Assembly (NCBI RefSeq): GCF_002321025.1
Contig: NZ_DCLL01000017.1
Location: 1 to 8,585, forward strand
DNA length: 8,585 bases
From: Acinetobacter lwoffii
GTDB taxonomy: Bacteria; Pseudomonadota; Gammaproteobacteria; Pseudomonadales; Moraxellaceae
Direction: 5' to 3'
The notes under the pieces were generated by a model that saw nothing but the letters and a program-made list of their open reading frames with translations, was not told the origin of the DNA and did not search any database. The position numbers were made by a program, and so were the translations under genes. Each line of letters starts with the position of its first letter. Positions within the stretch are counted from its first letter, which is position 1. Positions 1 through 6,286 of this stretch are shown here, one piece after another.

Positions 1-166
1 ACTTGGGATTTGAATCCGCGAGACATATAATTTTTTTCATCTCAAATTAAACATATAAACTATAAATGCTTTTTATTTTTATTAGATGAATTCAATCACC
101 CTGTACTTTTTAAATAATACTTTCCCATCCTGAATATTGAGTTCATCATTTTATTAGTGAGTTAGT

Positions 167-202
167 AAAAACAACAAAAAGGATATTGCTATCCTTTTTG
201 TT
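167..202 (-). terminator. Rho-independent terminator of the nitrate transporter gene
   Basis: A perfect 13-bp inverted repeat (173-185 with 190-202) surrounds a 4-nt loop. On the minus strand it is followed directly by G and five T (172-167). It lies 28 nt past the transporter stop codon, which is the expected place. The stem is AT-rich, with only three G-C pairs, so termination may be partial. The remaining bases 1-166 are AT-rich, and I see no gene in them. Confidence 0.75.
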
Positions 203-229
203 CATTCATTTTAAATCAGGAATGTAGTG

Positions 230-1579
230 TTATTGCTGTGCTTCTGCCAGATGACGTTCATTTACTGCCTGTTCATATAACAGCTGTTCTTTTTCTTTAT
301 GTTCGACAGAGAAGCGGATCATCAACACACAACTTGCAGCAATCACTACCAAGCCACCCAGTACCATCAGAGTAGTTTGAATATCGAGCATCCCTTTTAG
401 CAGGAAACCCGCAGCCACTGCGCCGACATTGCCACCTGCCCCAATAATACCAGCCACCCCCCCCAAGGCATCACGGTCGATAAAAGGCACCAGTGCATAG
501 GTAGCGCCACATGCCATATGAGTAAACAAGGCAAAAATGGTCATCGCCATAATAGCCAAGGTCGCGCTATTCATTTGCGAGAATAGAATAAGAAACAGAC
601 CTTCCAGCATGATCAAGGCAAACAGAACTTTGGTTCGACCATCCAGACCTTTTTGAATCGCGACTTTATCCGAAACAATGCCACCCAAGGCGCGGGCAAA
701 CAATGCCAGTAAACCAAAAATTCCGGCAGCCATGCCTGCCTCTTTTAAGCCAAACTGGAAATTGTCGACAAAGTACAAGGCAATAATATTATGGATGAAA
801 ATTTCAATACCAAAACAGGCTGCGTAAGCCCCAAACAGAATCCACACACGGTAATTACGTGCGGCATGCATCAGAATGGCAAGACCACCTTTTTTATCGC
901 TACCGACAGAAATACCTTGCGCACGGAGTTCTTTAAAATTACCTTGTGGACAGTCTTGGGTGAATTTCCAGTACAGCACACCGACAATGATCATCAGAAT
1001 ACCCGGCACCAGAAGCGCAATTCTCCATCCCATTGCCTGTTCTACACCGAACATCACCAAAGCAGCCAGCATTAAAGGCATCAGGGCTTGAGTCGCACCG
1101 CCACCGGCATTCCCCCAGCCTGCTGTAGTCGCATTTGCCGTTCCCACCACATTTGGCGCAAACATGATACTGGTATGATATTGAGTAATCACGAAGCTGG
1201 CACCAATTGCGCCAATCAATAAACGGAAAAACAAGAAGGATTCATAACTGTTGGCCGACGCCACACCAAACACCGGAATACTGCCAATAATCAATAAAGC
1301 GGTATAGGTTTTACGCGGACCATATTTATCACACAATGGCCCCACGATCAGACGCACCAGAATGGTAATCGCGACTGCGGCAATATTGATATTGGCGATC
1401 TGCTCTTTGGTCAGGCTGAATTCACCGGCAATCACAGGCATTAAGGGTGCACAGGCAAACCATGCAAAAAAACAGACAAAAAAAGCGAGCCAACTCATAT
1501 GGAAGGCCCGCATCGCTGAACTACTGAAGTTAAATAGACTTATTTTTGTTGCTTTATTGAGACTTGTATTTGAAGACAT
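230..1579 (-). CDS. nasA: Nitrate/nitrite transporter, NNP family of the major facilitator superfamily (NasA/NarK/NRT2-like)
   Basis: This 449-residue inner-membrane protein probably imports nitrate for assimilation. The hydrophobic pattern fits 12 membrane segments. Both NNP nitrate signatures are present: GWGNAGGGATQALMP at about 154-168 and GAGGNVGAVAAGF at about 380-392. The substrate-binding arginines of the family correspond to R76 (VRLIVG) and R296 (FARALGG). The MFS loop reads CDKYGPRK (83-90). Pieces such as QYHTSIMF and TQDCPQGN resemble plant NRT2 and bacterial NasA more than respiratory NarK, which favours nitrate uptake over nitrate/nitrite exchange. I chose the ATG at 1579 because AAGGA lies 7 nt upstream. 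ATGs at 1585 and 1627 would add 2 or 16 residues, but the first is too close to that site. The gene is separated from the molybdenum operon by 330 nt and has its own promoter candidate, leader and terminator. The family is certain. The symbol (nasA or narK) and transport direction are inferred. Confidence 0.93.
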   Translation of the reverse strand: MSSNTSLNKATKISLFNFSSSAMRAFHMSWLAFFVCFFAWFACAPLMPVIAGEFSLTKEQIANINIAAVAITILVRLIVGPLCDKYGPRKTYTALLIIGSIPVFGVASANSYESFLFFRLLIGAIGASFVITQYHTSIMFAPNVVGTANATTAGWGNAGGGATQALMPLMLAALVMFGVEQAMGWRIALLVPGILMIIVGVLYWKFTQDCPQGNFKELRAQGISVGSDKKGGLAILMHAARNYRVWILFGAYAACFGIEIFIHNIIALYFVDNFQFGLKEAGMAAGIFGLLALFARALGGIVSDKVAIQKGLDGRTKVLFALIMLEGLFLILFSQMNSATLAIMAMTIFALFTHMACGATYALVPFIDRDALGGVAGIIGAGGNVGAVAAGFLLKGMLDIQTTLMVLGGLVVIAASCVLMIRFSVEHKEKEQLLYEQAVNERHLAEAQQ

Positions 1580-1586
1580 AGCCATT

Positions 1587-1591
1587 TCCTT
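1587..1591 (-). promoter_or_regulatory. Ribosome binding site that decides the nasA start
   Basis: AAGGA lies 7 nt before the ATG at 1579. It almost touches the alternative ATG at 1585, and this spacing is why the 449-residue start is preferred. Confidence 0.6.
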
Positions 1592-1612
1592 ACCAGAACT
1601 GAACGTATTTAA

Positions 1613-1643
1613 GTCACTGTGATGCACCAGGCATGTCAGTAAC
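1613..1643 (-). promoter_or_regulatory. Third leader hairpin upstream of nasA (possible attenuator)
   Basis: In the minus-strand RNA, GTTACTG (1643-1637) pairs with CAGTGAC (1619-1613), with one G-U pair. After a 2x2 internal loop, ATGC pairs with GCAT around a 5-nt loop. That gives 11 pairs in all, ending about 20 nt before the ribosome binding site. The following bases, TTAAATA, are only a weak U-tract, so it is a poor classical terminator. It could be the attenuator controlled by the two upstream hairpins, or simply leader structure. Confidence 0.35.
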
Positions 1644-1650
1644 GATCAGA

Positions 1651-1695
1651 ACGGACGTCATTGGCCGTCATACAAATGTAGAGTCTTCTTTGACT
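1651..1695 (-). promoter_or_regulatory. Tandem hexaloop hairpins in the nasA leader, candidate ANTAR (NasT/NasR) target
   Basis: Hairpin 1 (1695-1682) is AGTC-AAAGAA-GACT. Hairpin 2 (1668-1651) is ACGGCC-AATGAC-GTCCGT, with one C-T mismatch in the stem. A 13-nt linker separates them. Both loops have six bases with A at position 1 and G at position 4, the known hallmark of dual-hairpin RNA bound by ANTAR antiterminators, which often control nitrate assimilation. If the promoter at 1709-1724 is used, hairpin 1 would begin a few bases after the transcript start. Stem 1 is only 4 pairs, and stem 2 has an alternative fold (GACG with CGTC), so this is a candidate only. Confidence 0.4.
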
Positions 1696-1708
1696 TTAAT
1701 CAGGTATA

Positions 1709-1724
1709 TGCACAGGTCATGCCA
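1709..1724 (-). promoter_or_regulatory. Candidate sigma-54 (-24/-12) promoter for nasA
   Basis: The minus strand reads TGGCAT-N5-GTGCA, against the consensus TGGCAC-N5-TTGCW: 9 of 11 positions match. The invariant GG and GC are exactly 10 nt apart. The predicted transcript start is near 1698, giving a leader of about 120 nt. Sigma-54 with NtrC commonly drives nitrate assimilation genes in gammaproteobacteria. No complete NtrC dyad was found upstream. Confidence 0.5.
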
Positions 1725-1862
1725 GATTATTTTTAACATAAAATAAACTATTCTTTTATATAAAATAATTTTTATTTCACTTTCAAATTTAGACTTTTCT
1801 TTCTTAAAAATAGAGAGAAAAATAGATATCTTCTGAGAAATTATGAGCAAAACAGCGATAGG

Positions 1863-1881
1863 ATGACCTGCCCGGAGTCAT
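1863..1881 (-). terminator. Weak hairpin after modC, possible terminator
   Basis: ATGAC pairs with GTCAT around a GC-rich 9-nt loop, about 29 nt past the modC stop. The following minus-strand sequence has only a short TTTT about 12 nt further on. It may give partial termination at the end of the molybdenum operon. It is not a clear intrinsic terminator, so read-through into nasA is possible. Confidence 0.2.
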
Positions 1882-1909
1882 TGCTGGTTTAAATCGGTGC
1901 AGGGCTGGA

Positions 1910-2551
1910 TCAAATAATTTTTCCCTTTTCAAAATGCAGCAGTTGTGCCTGTAAATACGCCACTTCATCTACATGATGAGTCACATAAATCATGGGTAAA
2001 TCTGTTTGATGAATCACAATTTTCAGAAAAGGTAAAATCTGGTTTTTCAGCTTTTGATCCAGTCCATTTAAAGGCTCATCCAAAAGTAATAGGTCGGGAG
2101 AAGATAAAAGTGCACGACCGATAGAAACGCGCTGTGCCTGTCCACCAGAAAGCTGATGCGCCCGATACCGAAGCAGTGGCTTTAATTCGAGTAACTCCAC
2201 AATGTCTTCAAACGTAAATTTCTGCTGACCTTTATTTTTTATATTTAGCTGTTCTGCATATTTCAAATTCTGCATGACATTCAGATGCGGAAACAGTAAG
2301 GCTTGCTGAAAAATCAGGGCAATTTTTCTTTGATGAACAGGAATATTCAGTTTCTGCTGATGATCAAATAGTATTTTTTGCTGAAAATGAATAAAGCCTT
2401 GTGATGGTTTTAATAGCCCTGCAATATTTTTTAAAAAGGTGCTTTTCCCACTTCCTGATGCTCCGACGATACCAATCAATTGTGTCTGCATATCCAGACT
2501 GGCCTGTAGCTGGAAATTTGCGTAATTAAACTGAAAATCACACTTCAGCAT
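1910..2551 (-). CDS. modC: Molybdate ABC transporter ATP-binding protein ModC, short form without the C-terminal Mop/TOBE domain
   Basis: This 213-residue cytoplasmic ATPase powers molybdate import through ModB. Visible motifs in order are Walker A GASGSGKST (30-38), Q-loop in FQQALLFPHL (81-90), ABC signature LSGGQ (134-138), Walker B LLLLDEP (154-160) with the D-loop NGLD, and the H-loop in VTHH (190-193). E. coli ModC has about 350 residues, the last third or so being a molybdate-binding TOBE/Mop region. Here the protein stops right after the nucleotide-binding domain, and no frame downstream looks like a lost Mop domain. The start at 2551 has GGAGG 6 nt upstream. An upstream in-frame ATG at 2602 would overlap modB by 50 nt and is less likely. 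It begins 1 nt after the modB stop. Its place after modA and modB makes molybdate (perhaps also tungstate) the substrate. Confidence 0.92.
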   Translation of the reverse strand: MLKCDFQFNYANFQLQASLDMQTQLIGIVGASGSGKSTFLKNIAGLLKPSQGFIHFQQKILFDHQQKLNIPVHQRKIALIFQQALLFPHLNVMQNLKYAEQLNIKNKGQQKFTFEDIVELLELKPLLRYRAHQLSGGQAQRVSIGRALLSSPDLLLLDEPLNGLDQKLKNQILPFLKIVIHQTDLPMIYVTHHVDEVAYLQAQLLHFEKGKII

Positions 2552-2552
2552 C

Positions 2553-3236
2553 TTAAGCCTCCAATTTACGTTGATACTTCTGCATGATCCAGTAATTTGC
2601 AATCAAGGCTGAAAAAGCCAGAATCAGAGATAAAATGACCAAACGCATAGCCATACTTTCTCCATCAGGCTGTTGTAACAGGCTATAAATGGCGATGGGA
2701 ATGGTACGGGTTTCTTCTGGAATATTGCCAACAAAGGTAATCGTGGCACCAAATTCTCCCAGACTGCGGCTGAAACATAAAATGCTGCCGATTAAAATTC
2801 CAGGCAAAGCCAGAGGCAGGCTAATGCTACAGAATACCCGCCATGGTGTGGCGCCCAAAGATCCTGCCACCTGTTCTAACTGCCGGTTGATCATTTGAAA
2901 AGACAAGCGAATTGGTTGAACCATTAAAGGAAATGCCACAATCATTGCTGCCAGTACCGCACCTTTCCAGTTAAATATCAGCTGAATTCCCCATTTATGT
3001 AGATATTGCCCCAGCATACCCTGATGACCAAATAGCAGGAGCAGAAGATAGCCCAGTACTACCGGCGGTAGCACCATAGGCATCTGCAATATTGCCTCTA
3101 CGAGAAATTTGGCCCTGAATTCATAACGCGCCAGTAACCATGCTACGGCGATAGCAAATGGCAGACACACCGCTGTGGCAAAGCCCGCTACTTTGGCTGA
3201 AAGCGCTAAGGCACTCAGTTCTTCTGGTGTAAGCAT
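2553..3236 (-). CDS. modB: Molybdate ABC transporter permease ModB
   Basis: This 227-residue inner-membrane channel subunit is the usual ModB length. It has about five hydrophobic segments. The EAA coupling loop that docks with ModC appears at about 121-141, with key residues EQVAGSLGATPWR followed by LPLALPG. The ModB-like stretch SRSLGEFGATITF (156-168) follows it. An early PMVLPPVVLGYLL segment (53-65) is also typical. The gene starts 6 nt after the modA stop. The ribosome binding site is poor (AGG about 10 nt upstream), so translation may be coupled to modA. Its last codons (GAG GCT) help form the strong GGAGG site of modC. The identification is firm from the motifs and from its position between modA and modC. 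Confidence 0.95.
   Translation of the reverse strand: MLTPEELSALALSAKVAGFATAVCLPFAIAVAWLLARYEFRAKFLVEAILQMPMVLPPVVLGYLLLLLFGHQGMLGQYLHKWGIQLIFNWKGAVLAAMIVAFPLMVQPIRLSFQMINRQLEQVAGSLGATPWRVFCSISLPLALPGILIGSILCFSRSLGEFGATITFVGNIPEETRTIPIAIYSLLQQPDGESMAMRLVILSLILAFSALIANYWIMQKYQRKLEA
2558..2562 (-). promoter_or_regulatory. Shine-Dalgarno of modC inside the end of modB
   Basis: GGAGG ends 6 nt before the modC ATG and lies in the last sense codons of modB. It decides the modC start at 2551. Confidence 0.75.
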
Positions 3237-3242
3237 GAGCAG

Positions 3243-4016
3243 TTAGCCTACCTTAAGCTTAAAACCATATTTCTGGAAAATCTGCCTGGCCCTTGGACTC
3301 GTCTGGATAAATTCAGAAAATTGGACTGCTGCCTGATTTTTCTGGCCCTGCCGGGTTAAAGCGATTGGATACACAATCGGACGATGTGTACTGGCTGGAA
3401 ATACTCCTGAAATTTTAACTTTTTTACTCATCAAGGCATCAGTTCTATACACAATGCCGACCTGACATTCGCCACGTTCTACAAATGCGAGAGTTGAACG
3501 GACGCTATCTGTACCGACAATTCTGCCCCGAAGCGGATTCAACCAGCCCAACCGGGTTAAGCTTTGCTGGGCATATTTCCCGGCAGGCACCGATTCCATT
3601 TGTCCTGTACATAAATAACCCTGAAAGGCTTTAGCAAAATTAAAGTCGGCTGACATTTTAAAATGATTTTTTTTCTGAATAGGACTAATCAATACAAGTT
3701 CATTCAAGAGCAAAGGTCGAATCTGACCGATCGAAATTTTTTGTTTTTTAAGTAAATTATGCATCCATTCAAGATCTGCAGAAAAAAAGATATCACTCTC
3801 AGCTCCCGCTGTAATTTGTTTCGCCAATACCGAAGACGCAGCAAAAACCGGAACGATCTGGATGTCCTGATGCTGTTGCTCATATAGTCTGGAAATATCA
3901 GTAATCGCATTGGTCAGGCTGGCTGCGGCATATATTTTAACTGTTTCGGCATACAGCATGGGGCTAGTCAACAGCACGCCAGTGAGTAGAACTTTGAATA
4001 AATCCATCTTTCTCAT
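3243..4016 (-). CDS. modA: Periplasmic molybdate-binding protein ModA
   Basis: This 257-residue solute-binding protein captures molybdate in the periplasm and delivers it to ModB-ModC. A signal peptide is clear: the start MRKMDLFK, a hydrophobic core (about 9-19) and a likely cut after LYA at residue 23. Mature-protein motifs match ModA: YAAASLTNAI (29-38), FAASSVLAKQI (58-68), SADLEWM (79-85), ESVPAGKYA (141-149), and VGIVYRTDA (186-194) with the ligand tyrosine Y190. The oxyanion-binding serines of the family correspond to S33 and S61/S62. The upstream in-frame ATG at 4124 would lie within moeA and place extra residues before the signal peptide, so I reject it. ATG 4016 or ATG 4007 are both possible, and neither has a good ribosome binding site. 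It starts 38 nt after the moeA stop. Confidence 0.94.
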   Translation of the reverse strand: MRKMDLFKVLLTGVLLTSPMLYAETVKIYAAASLTNAITDISRLYEQQHQDIQIVPVFAASSVLAKQITAGAESDIFFSADLEWMHNLLKKQKISIGQIRPLLLNELVLISPIQKKNHFKMSADFNFAKAFQGYLCTGQMESVPAGKYAQQSLTRLGWLNPLRGRIVGTDSVRSTLAFVERGECQVGIVYRTDALMSKKVKISGVFPASTHRPIVYPIALTRQGQKNQAAVQFSEFIQTSPRARQIFQKYGFKLKVG

Positions 4017-4054
4017 TCTATGTGATTCGAATATTGAGAATTGCGACAGGCATT

Positions 4055-5296
4055 TCAAATCAGTAAACCTTGTACCACATGCCCGGCTTGGATTTCTGTT
4101 GCTGCCGGAATACGTACCAGACAATTGGCCTGCATCAGATTACTCAACATATGCGACTGCTGTTTCGCCAGGCTTTTGAGCTTTAAAGTACCCTGATCAA
4201 ATTCTGCAGCCATTCTTAAAAAACGTTCACGTGCATCCGCTTTCAAATCATGTGTCATTACCGCACTAAGCCATGCAGGTGACTGCTTTTGCGCTTGTAA
4301 GGCATTCAGTAAAGTTGCCGTATAGATTTGCATCCCGACATACACAGCAGCCGGATTTCCCGGCAAACCCAAGAGATAACAGTAACCTTGATCATCTCGA
4401 CGATACTTGGCAAATAACATCGGTTTTCCGGGCTTCTGCTTCACTTTCCAGAAAATCTGCTCAAAACCCTGCTCCAGGGCAACAGGACGAATGAAATCAT
4501 AATCACCCACCGAAACCCCGCCTGTGGTCAATATGAAGTCGTATTGGTTTTTAAGACGATGTATTAACGTTTGCAGCTCAGATTCATTATCTGAAACATG
4601 CAGAATATCTACGTTTTGACCCTGTGATTGAAACCAGGCCTGAATCAGTGGAGCATTGGCGTCAAAGATTTTTCCGGAATTCAGGTCTTCAATGCTGGAA
4701 GCGACTTCATCTCCAGTAATCACAACAGCAATTTTAGGATAACGATAGACTGAAACTTGCTTTACGCCTGCCATGCTCAAAGCTGCAATTGCACCTACAT
4801 GCAGTTTTTGACCTGCATCTGCCAGACGCTGCCCTTGTGCGATTTCCTCGCCTGCATCACGTATATCCGTATGAGGTTTTAGGTCTGTTGTGATAATGAT
4901 TTGATTGGCATGGCATTTGACAATTTCCTGACGGGCGACCGTTGTAGTTCCTGCTGGAATCCTAGCACCAGTAAAAATTCGGACCGCATGACCTGGTCGC
5001 AGTTCAATTTCTGTGCTTTGCCCTGCCCGAATCTCTCCAATGAGTTCAAAAGTGCTGTAAGCACTAACATTTTCTGGACTGCAAAGCGCATAGCCATCTA
5101 CAGCACTTTGTGAAAACAGCGGCAATGGTATGGCCGAATCAATCGTCTCTGCCAGATAGCGATTCAGAGCCCGAGCAAGCGGCAGGCTTTCAGCTACCAA
5201 GATATGCGTCTGCTCAAGTAACATCTGCAGTGCCTGATCAACAGAAATCAGTCCCGGTTCAGCACCGCAGGCTGAATGTGATAGTGCCTGATTCAT
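4055..5296 (-). CDS. moeA: Molybdopterin molybdenumtransferase MoeA
   Basis: This 413-residue cytoplasmic enzyme (EC 2.10.1.1) uses adenylylated molybdopterin and molybdate to make molybdenum cofactor. Its length matches E. coli MoeA (about 411). Visible motifs are SAVDGYA (64-70, with the catalytic-region aspartate D67), RIFTGARIPAG (106-116), VITGDEV (192-198), TGGVSVGDYD (258-267), KPGKPMLFA (288-296) and GLPGNPAAVYVG (310-321). The region after about 345 is the C-terminal domain IV. The start overlaps the stop of moaCB by 4 nt (ATGA), so translation is probably coupled. A run of G about 7 nt upstream, in the last glycine codons of moaCB, may act as its ribosome binding site. It is placed between the fused MoaC/MoaB protein, whose MoaB domain supplies its substrate, and the molybdate transporter, which supplies the metal. 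Confidence 0.96.
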   Translation of the reverse strand: MNQALSHSACGAEPGLISVDQALQMLLEQTHILVAESLPLARALNRYLAETIDSAIPLPLFSQSAVDGYALCSPENVSAYSTFELIGEIRAGQSTEIELRPGHAVRIFTGARIPAGTTTVARQEIVKCHANQIIITTDLKPHTDIRDAGEEIAQGQRLADAGQKLHVGAIAALSMAGVKQVSVYRYPKIAVVITGDEVASSIEDLNSGKIFDANAPLIQAWFQSQGQNVDILHVSDNESELQTLIHRLKNQYDFILTTGGVSVGDYDFIRPVALEQGFEQIFWKVKQKPGKPMLFAKYRRDDQGYCYLLGLPGNPAAVYVGMQIYTATLLNALQAQKQSPAWLSAVMTHDLKADARERFLRMAAEFDQGTLKLKSLAKQQSHMLSNLMQANCLVRIPAATEIQAGHVVQGLLI

Positions 5297-6216
5297 TGAT
5301 AGCCCCCCGCATGTGGGATATTTTTTTGCACATCAAACAAGTGCACCAAAGCCGGAAGTACCGCGATCAGAGATTCTTTCGCACCCTGACGACTTCCCGG
5401 TAGGGTCATCACCAGACTGTTCTCAATATAGCCAGCCACGCCACGACTTAATGCTGCATAAGGGGTACGTTTTTGCCCAAAACTACGTGAAGCTTCCATT
5501 AAACCGGGAATTTCCCGTTGCAGCAAAGGTTGTAGGGTTTCGACGGTCAGGTCTTTAGGACCTAAGCCAGTACCGCCCACAGTTAGAATCAGCGGATACT
5601 GATTTTTCTGCTGTTCAATCAGGGTCAAGAGCTGTTCTGGGCTATCGGGAATAACCTGATAACTAATAGAATCAAAATTGGCTTCTTTTAAAATTTCCAT
5701 TACGTTTTGTCCGGCAGTGTCCGGCTTTTTGCCTGCTGCAACCGTATCGGACAGCACAATAACCGAAGCGGACAGACTCTCTTTAAGTACGCGGGTAAAA
5801 TGTGATTTTCCGCCTTTTTTCTGCTGCAACCTGCATTGATCCAGCGACAAATCTTCCGGTTCACAATGCGGCTTCAGCATGTCATACAAGGTCAGACCTG
5901 CCAGACTGACCGCTGTCAAAGCTTCCATTTCCACACCAGTTGGTCCAATGGTTTCAACGGTAGCAATAATTTCGACATGTGCATCACACAGTTCATATTC
6001 CACATCGGCACGATAAATCGGTAATGGATGGCACAATGGAATCAGCTCATCGGTCCGTTTGGCACCTAGAATGCCGGCAATGCGTGCTGTTTTCAGGGCA
6101 TCACCTTTTTCAGTATTGCCATTACGTAGCAGCTCAATGCAATGTGGCGGTGCATGCAGGATTCCAGTGGCAATTGCTGTACGGTAACTTTCTGCTTTCA
6201 TCCCTACATTTTTCAT
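5293..6216 (-). CDS. moaCB: Bifunctional molybdenum cofactor protein MoaC-MoaB (natural fusion)
   Basis: This 307-residue protein joins two enzymes. Residues 1 to about 143 are MoaC, cyclic pyranopterin monophosphate synthase, acting on the MoaA product. Conserved active-site residues are visible: K37 in KGDALKTARIAG, H63 in PLCHPL, E96 and E98 in GVEMEAL, D112 and K115 in LYDMLK, and GGKSH at 135-139. From about 148 to 300 is a MoaB/MogA-like molybdopterin-binding domain, with SDTVAAGKKPDTAG (156-169), TVGGTGLGPKDLT (212-224) and LPGSRQGAKE (272-281). It would adenylylate molybdopterin for MoeA. The MoaC part begins close to the MVDV region of E. coli MoaC and so lacks about a dozen N-terminal residues. 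The start at 6216 has GGGA about 7 nt upstream. No stop or frameshift lies between the domains. MoaC/MoaB fusions are known in some proteobacteria. Confidence 0.95.
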   Translation of the reverse strand: MKNVGMKAESYRTAIATGILHAPPHCIELLRNGNTEKGDALKTARIAGILGAKRTDELIPLCHPLPIYRADVEYELCDAHVEIIATVETIGPTGVEMEALTAVSLAGLTLYDMLKPHCEPEDLSLDQCRLQQKKGGKSHFTRVLKESLSASVIVLSDTVAAGKKPDTAGQNVMEILKEANFDSISYQVIPDSPEQLLTLIEQQKNQYPLILTVGGTGLGPKDLTVETLQPLLQREIPGLMEASRSFGQKRTPYAALSRGVAGYIENSLVMTLPGSRQGAKESLIAVLPALVHLFDVQKNIPHAGGYQ

Positions 6217-6265
6217 GATTCATCCCAGGCTAATTTTTAAAATCTGTTTTAAAGTGATTCATCTT

Positions 6266-6286
6266 ATGCATCCTCATTGGACGCAT
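6266..6286 (-). other. Hairpin directly after the moaE stop codon
   Basis: In the minus-strand RNA, ATGCGTCC (6286-6279) pairs with GGATGCAT (6273-6266) over 8 pairs, with one G-U, around the 5-nt loop AATGA. It abuts the moaE stop and lies in the largest gap of the operon (70 nt, 6217-6286). No T-run follows, so it is unlikely to be a full terminator. RNA processing or stability is possible. Confidence 0.45.

Larger units (their letters stand above)
1580..1909. other. 330-nt spacer between modC and nasA holding the nasA control region
   Basis: In the reading direction (high to low) it contains a weak hairpin after modC (about 1863-1881), a very AT-rich stretch (about 1741-1860), a sigma-54-like promoter (1709-1724), three potential RNA hairpins (1682-1695, 1651-1668, 1613-1643) and the nasA ribosome binding site. 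A sigma-70-like TTGAAA-N18-TATATA pair also occurs on the minus strand in the AT-rich part, but it is of little weight there. I see no convincing gene. A short minus-strand reading frame at 1668-1850 is AT-rich and covers the promoter. Confidence 0.7.

Noticed and set aside
1..25. A tRNA T-arm-like string at the left edge (minus strand GGATTCAAATCC)
   Set aside because: It has one extra base compared with a real T-arm, lacks the G53-C61 pair, and no acceptor or anticodon arm follows. It is probably chance.
1668..1850. A 60-residue minus-strand reading frame between modC and nasA
   Set aside because: It is AT-rich with a composition typical of non-coding DNA, has no recognisable motif, and overlaps the sigma-54-like promoter and leader hairpins.
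1882..1901. Possible NtrC activator site upstream of nasA (GGTGCA half-site)
   Set aside because: Only one half matches (1896-1901). The partner TGCTGG and the spacing do not fit the TGCACC-N5-GGTGCA dyad, although the distance of about 170 bp from the promoter would be suitable.
5293..6216. A sequencing frameshift or missed stop joining moaC and moaB
   Set aside because: The frame is continuous, both domains are complete at their junction, and the fusion type is known in related bacteria.
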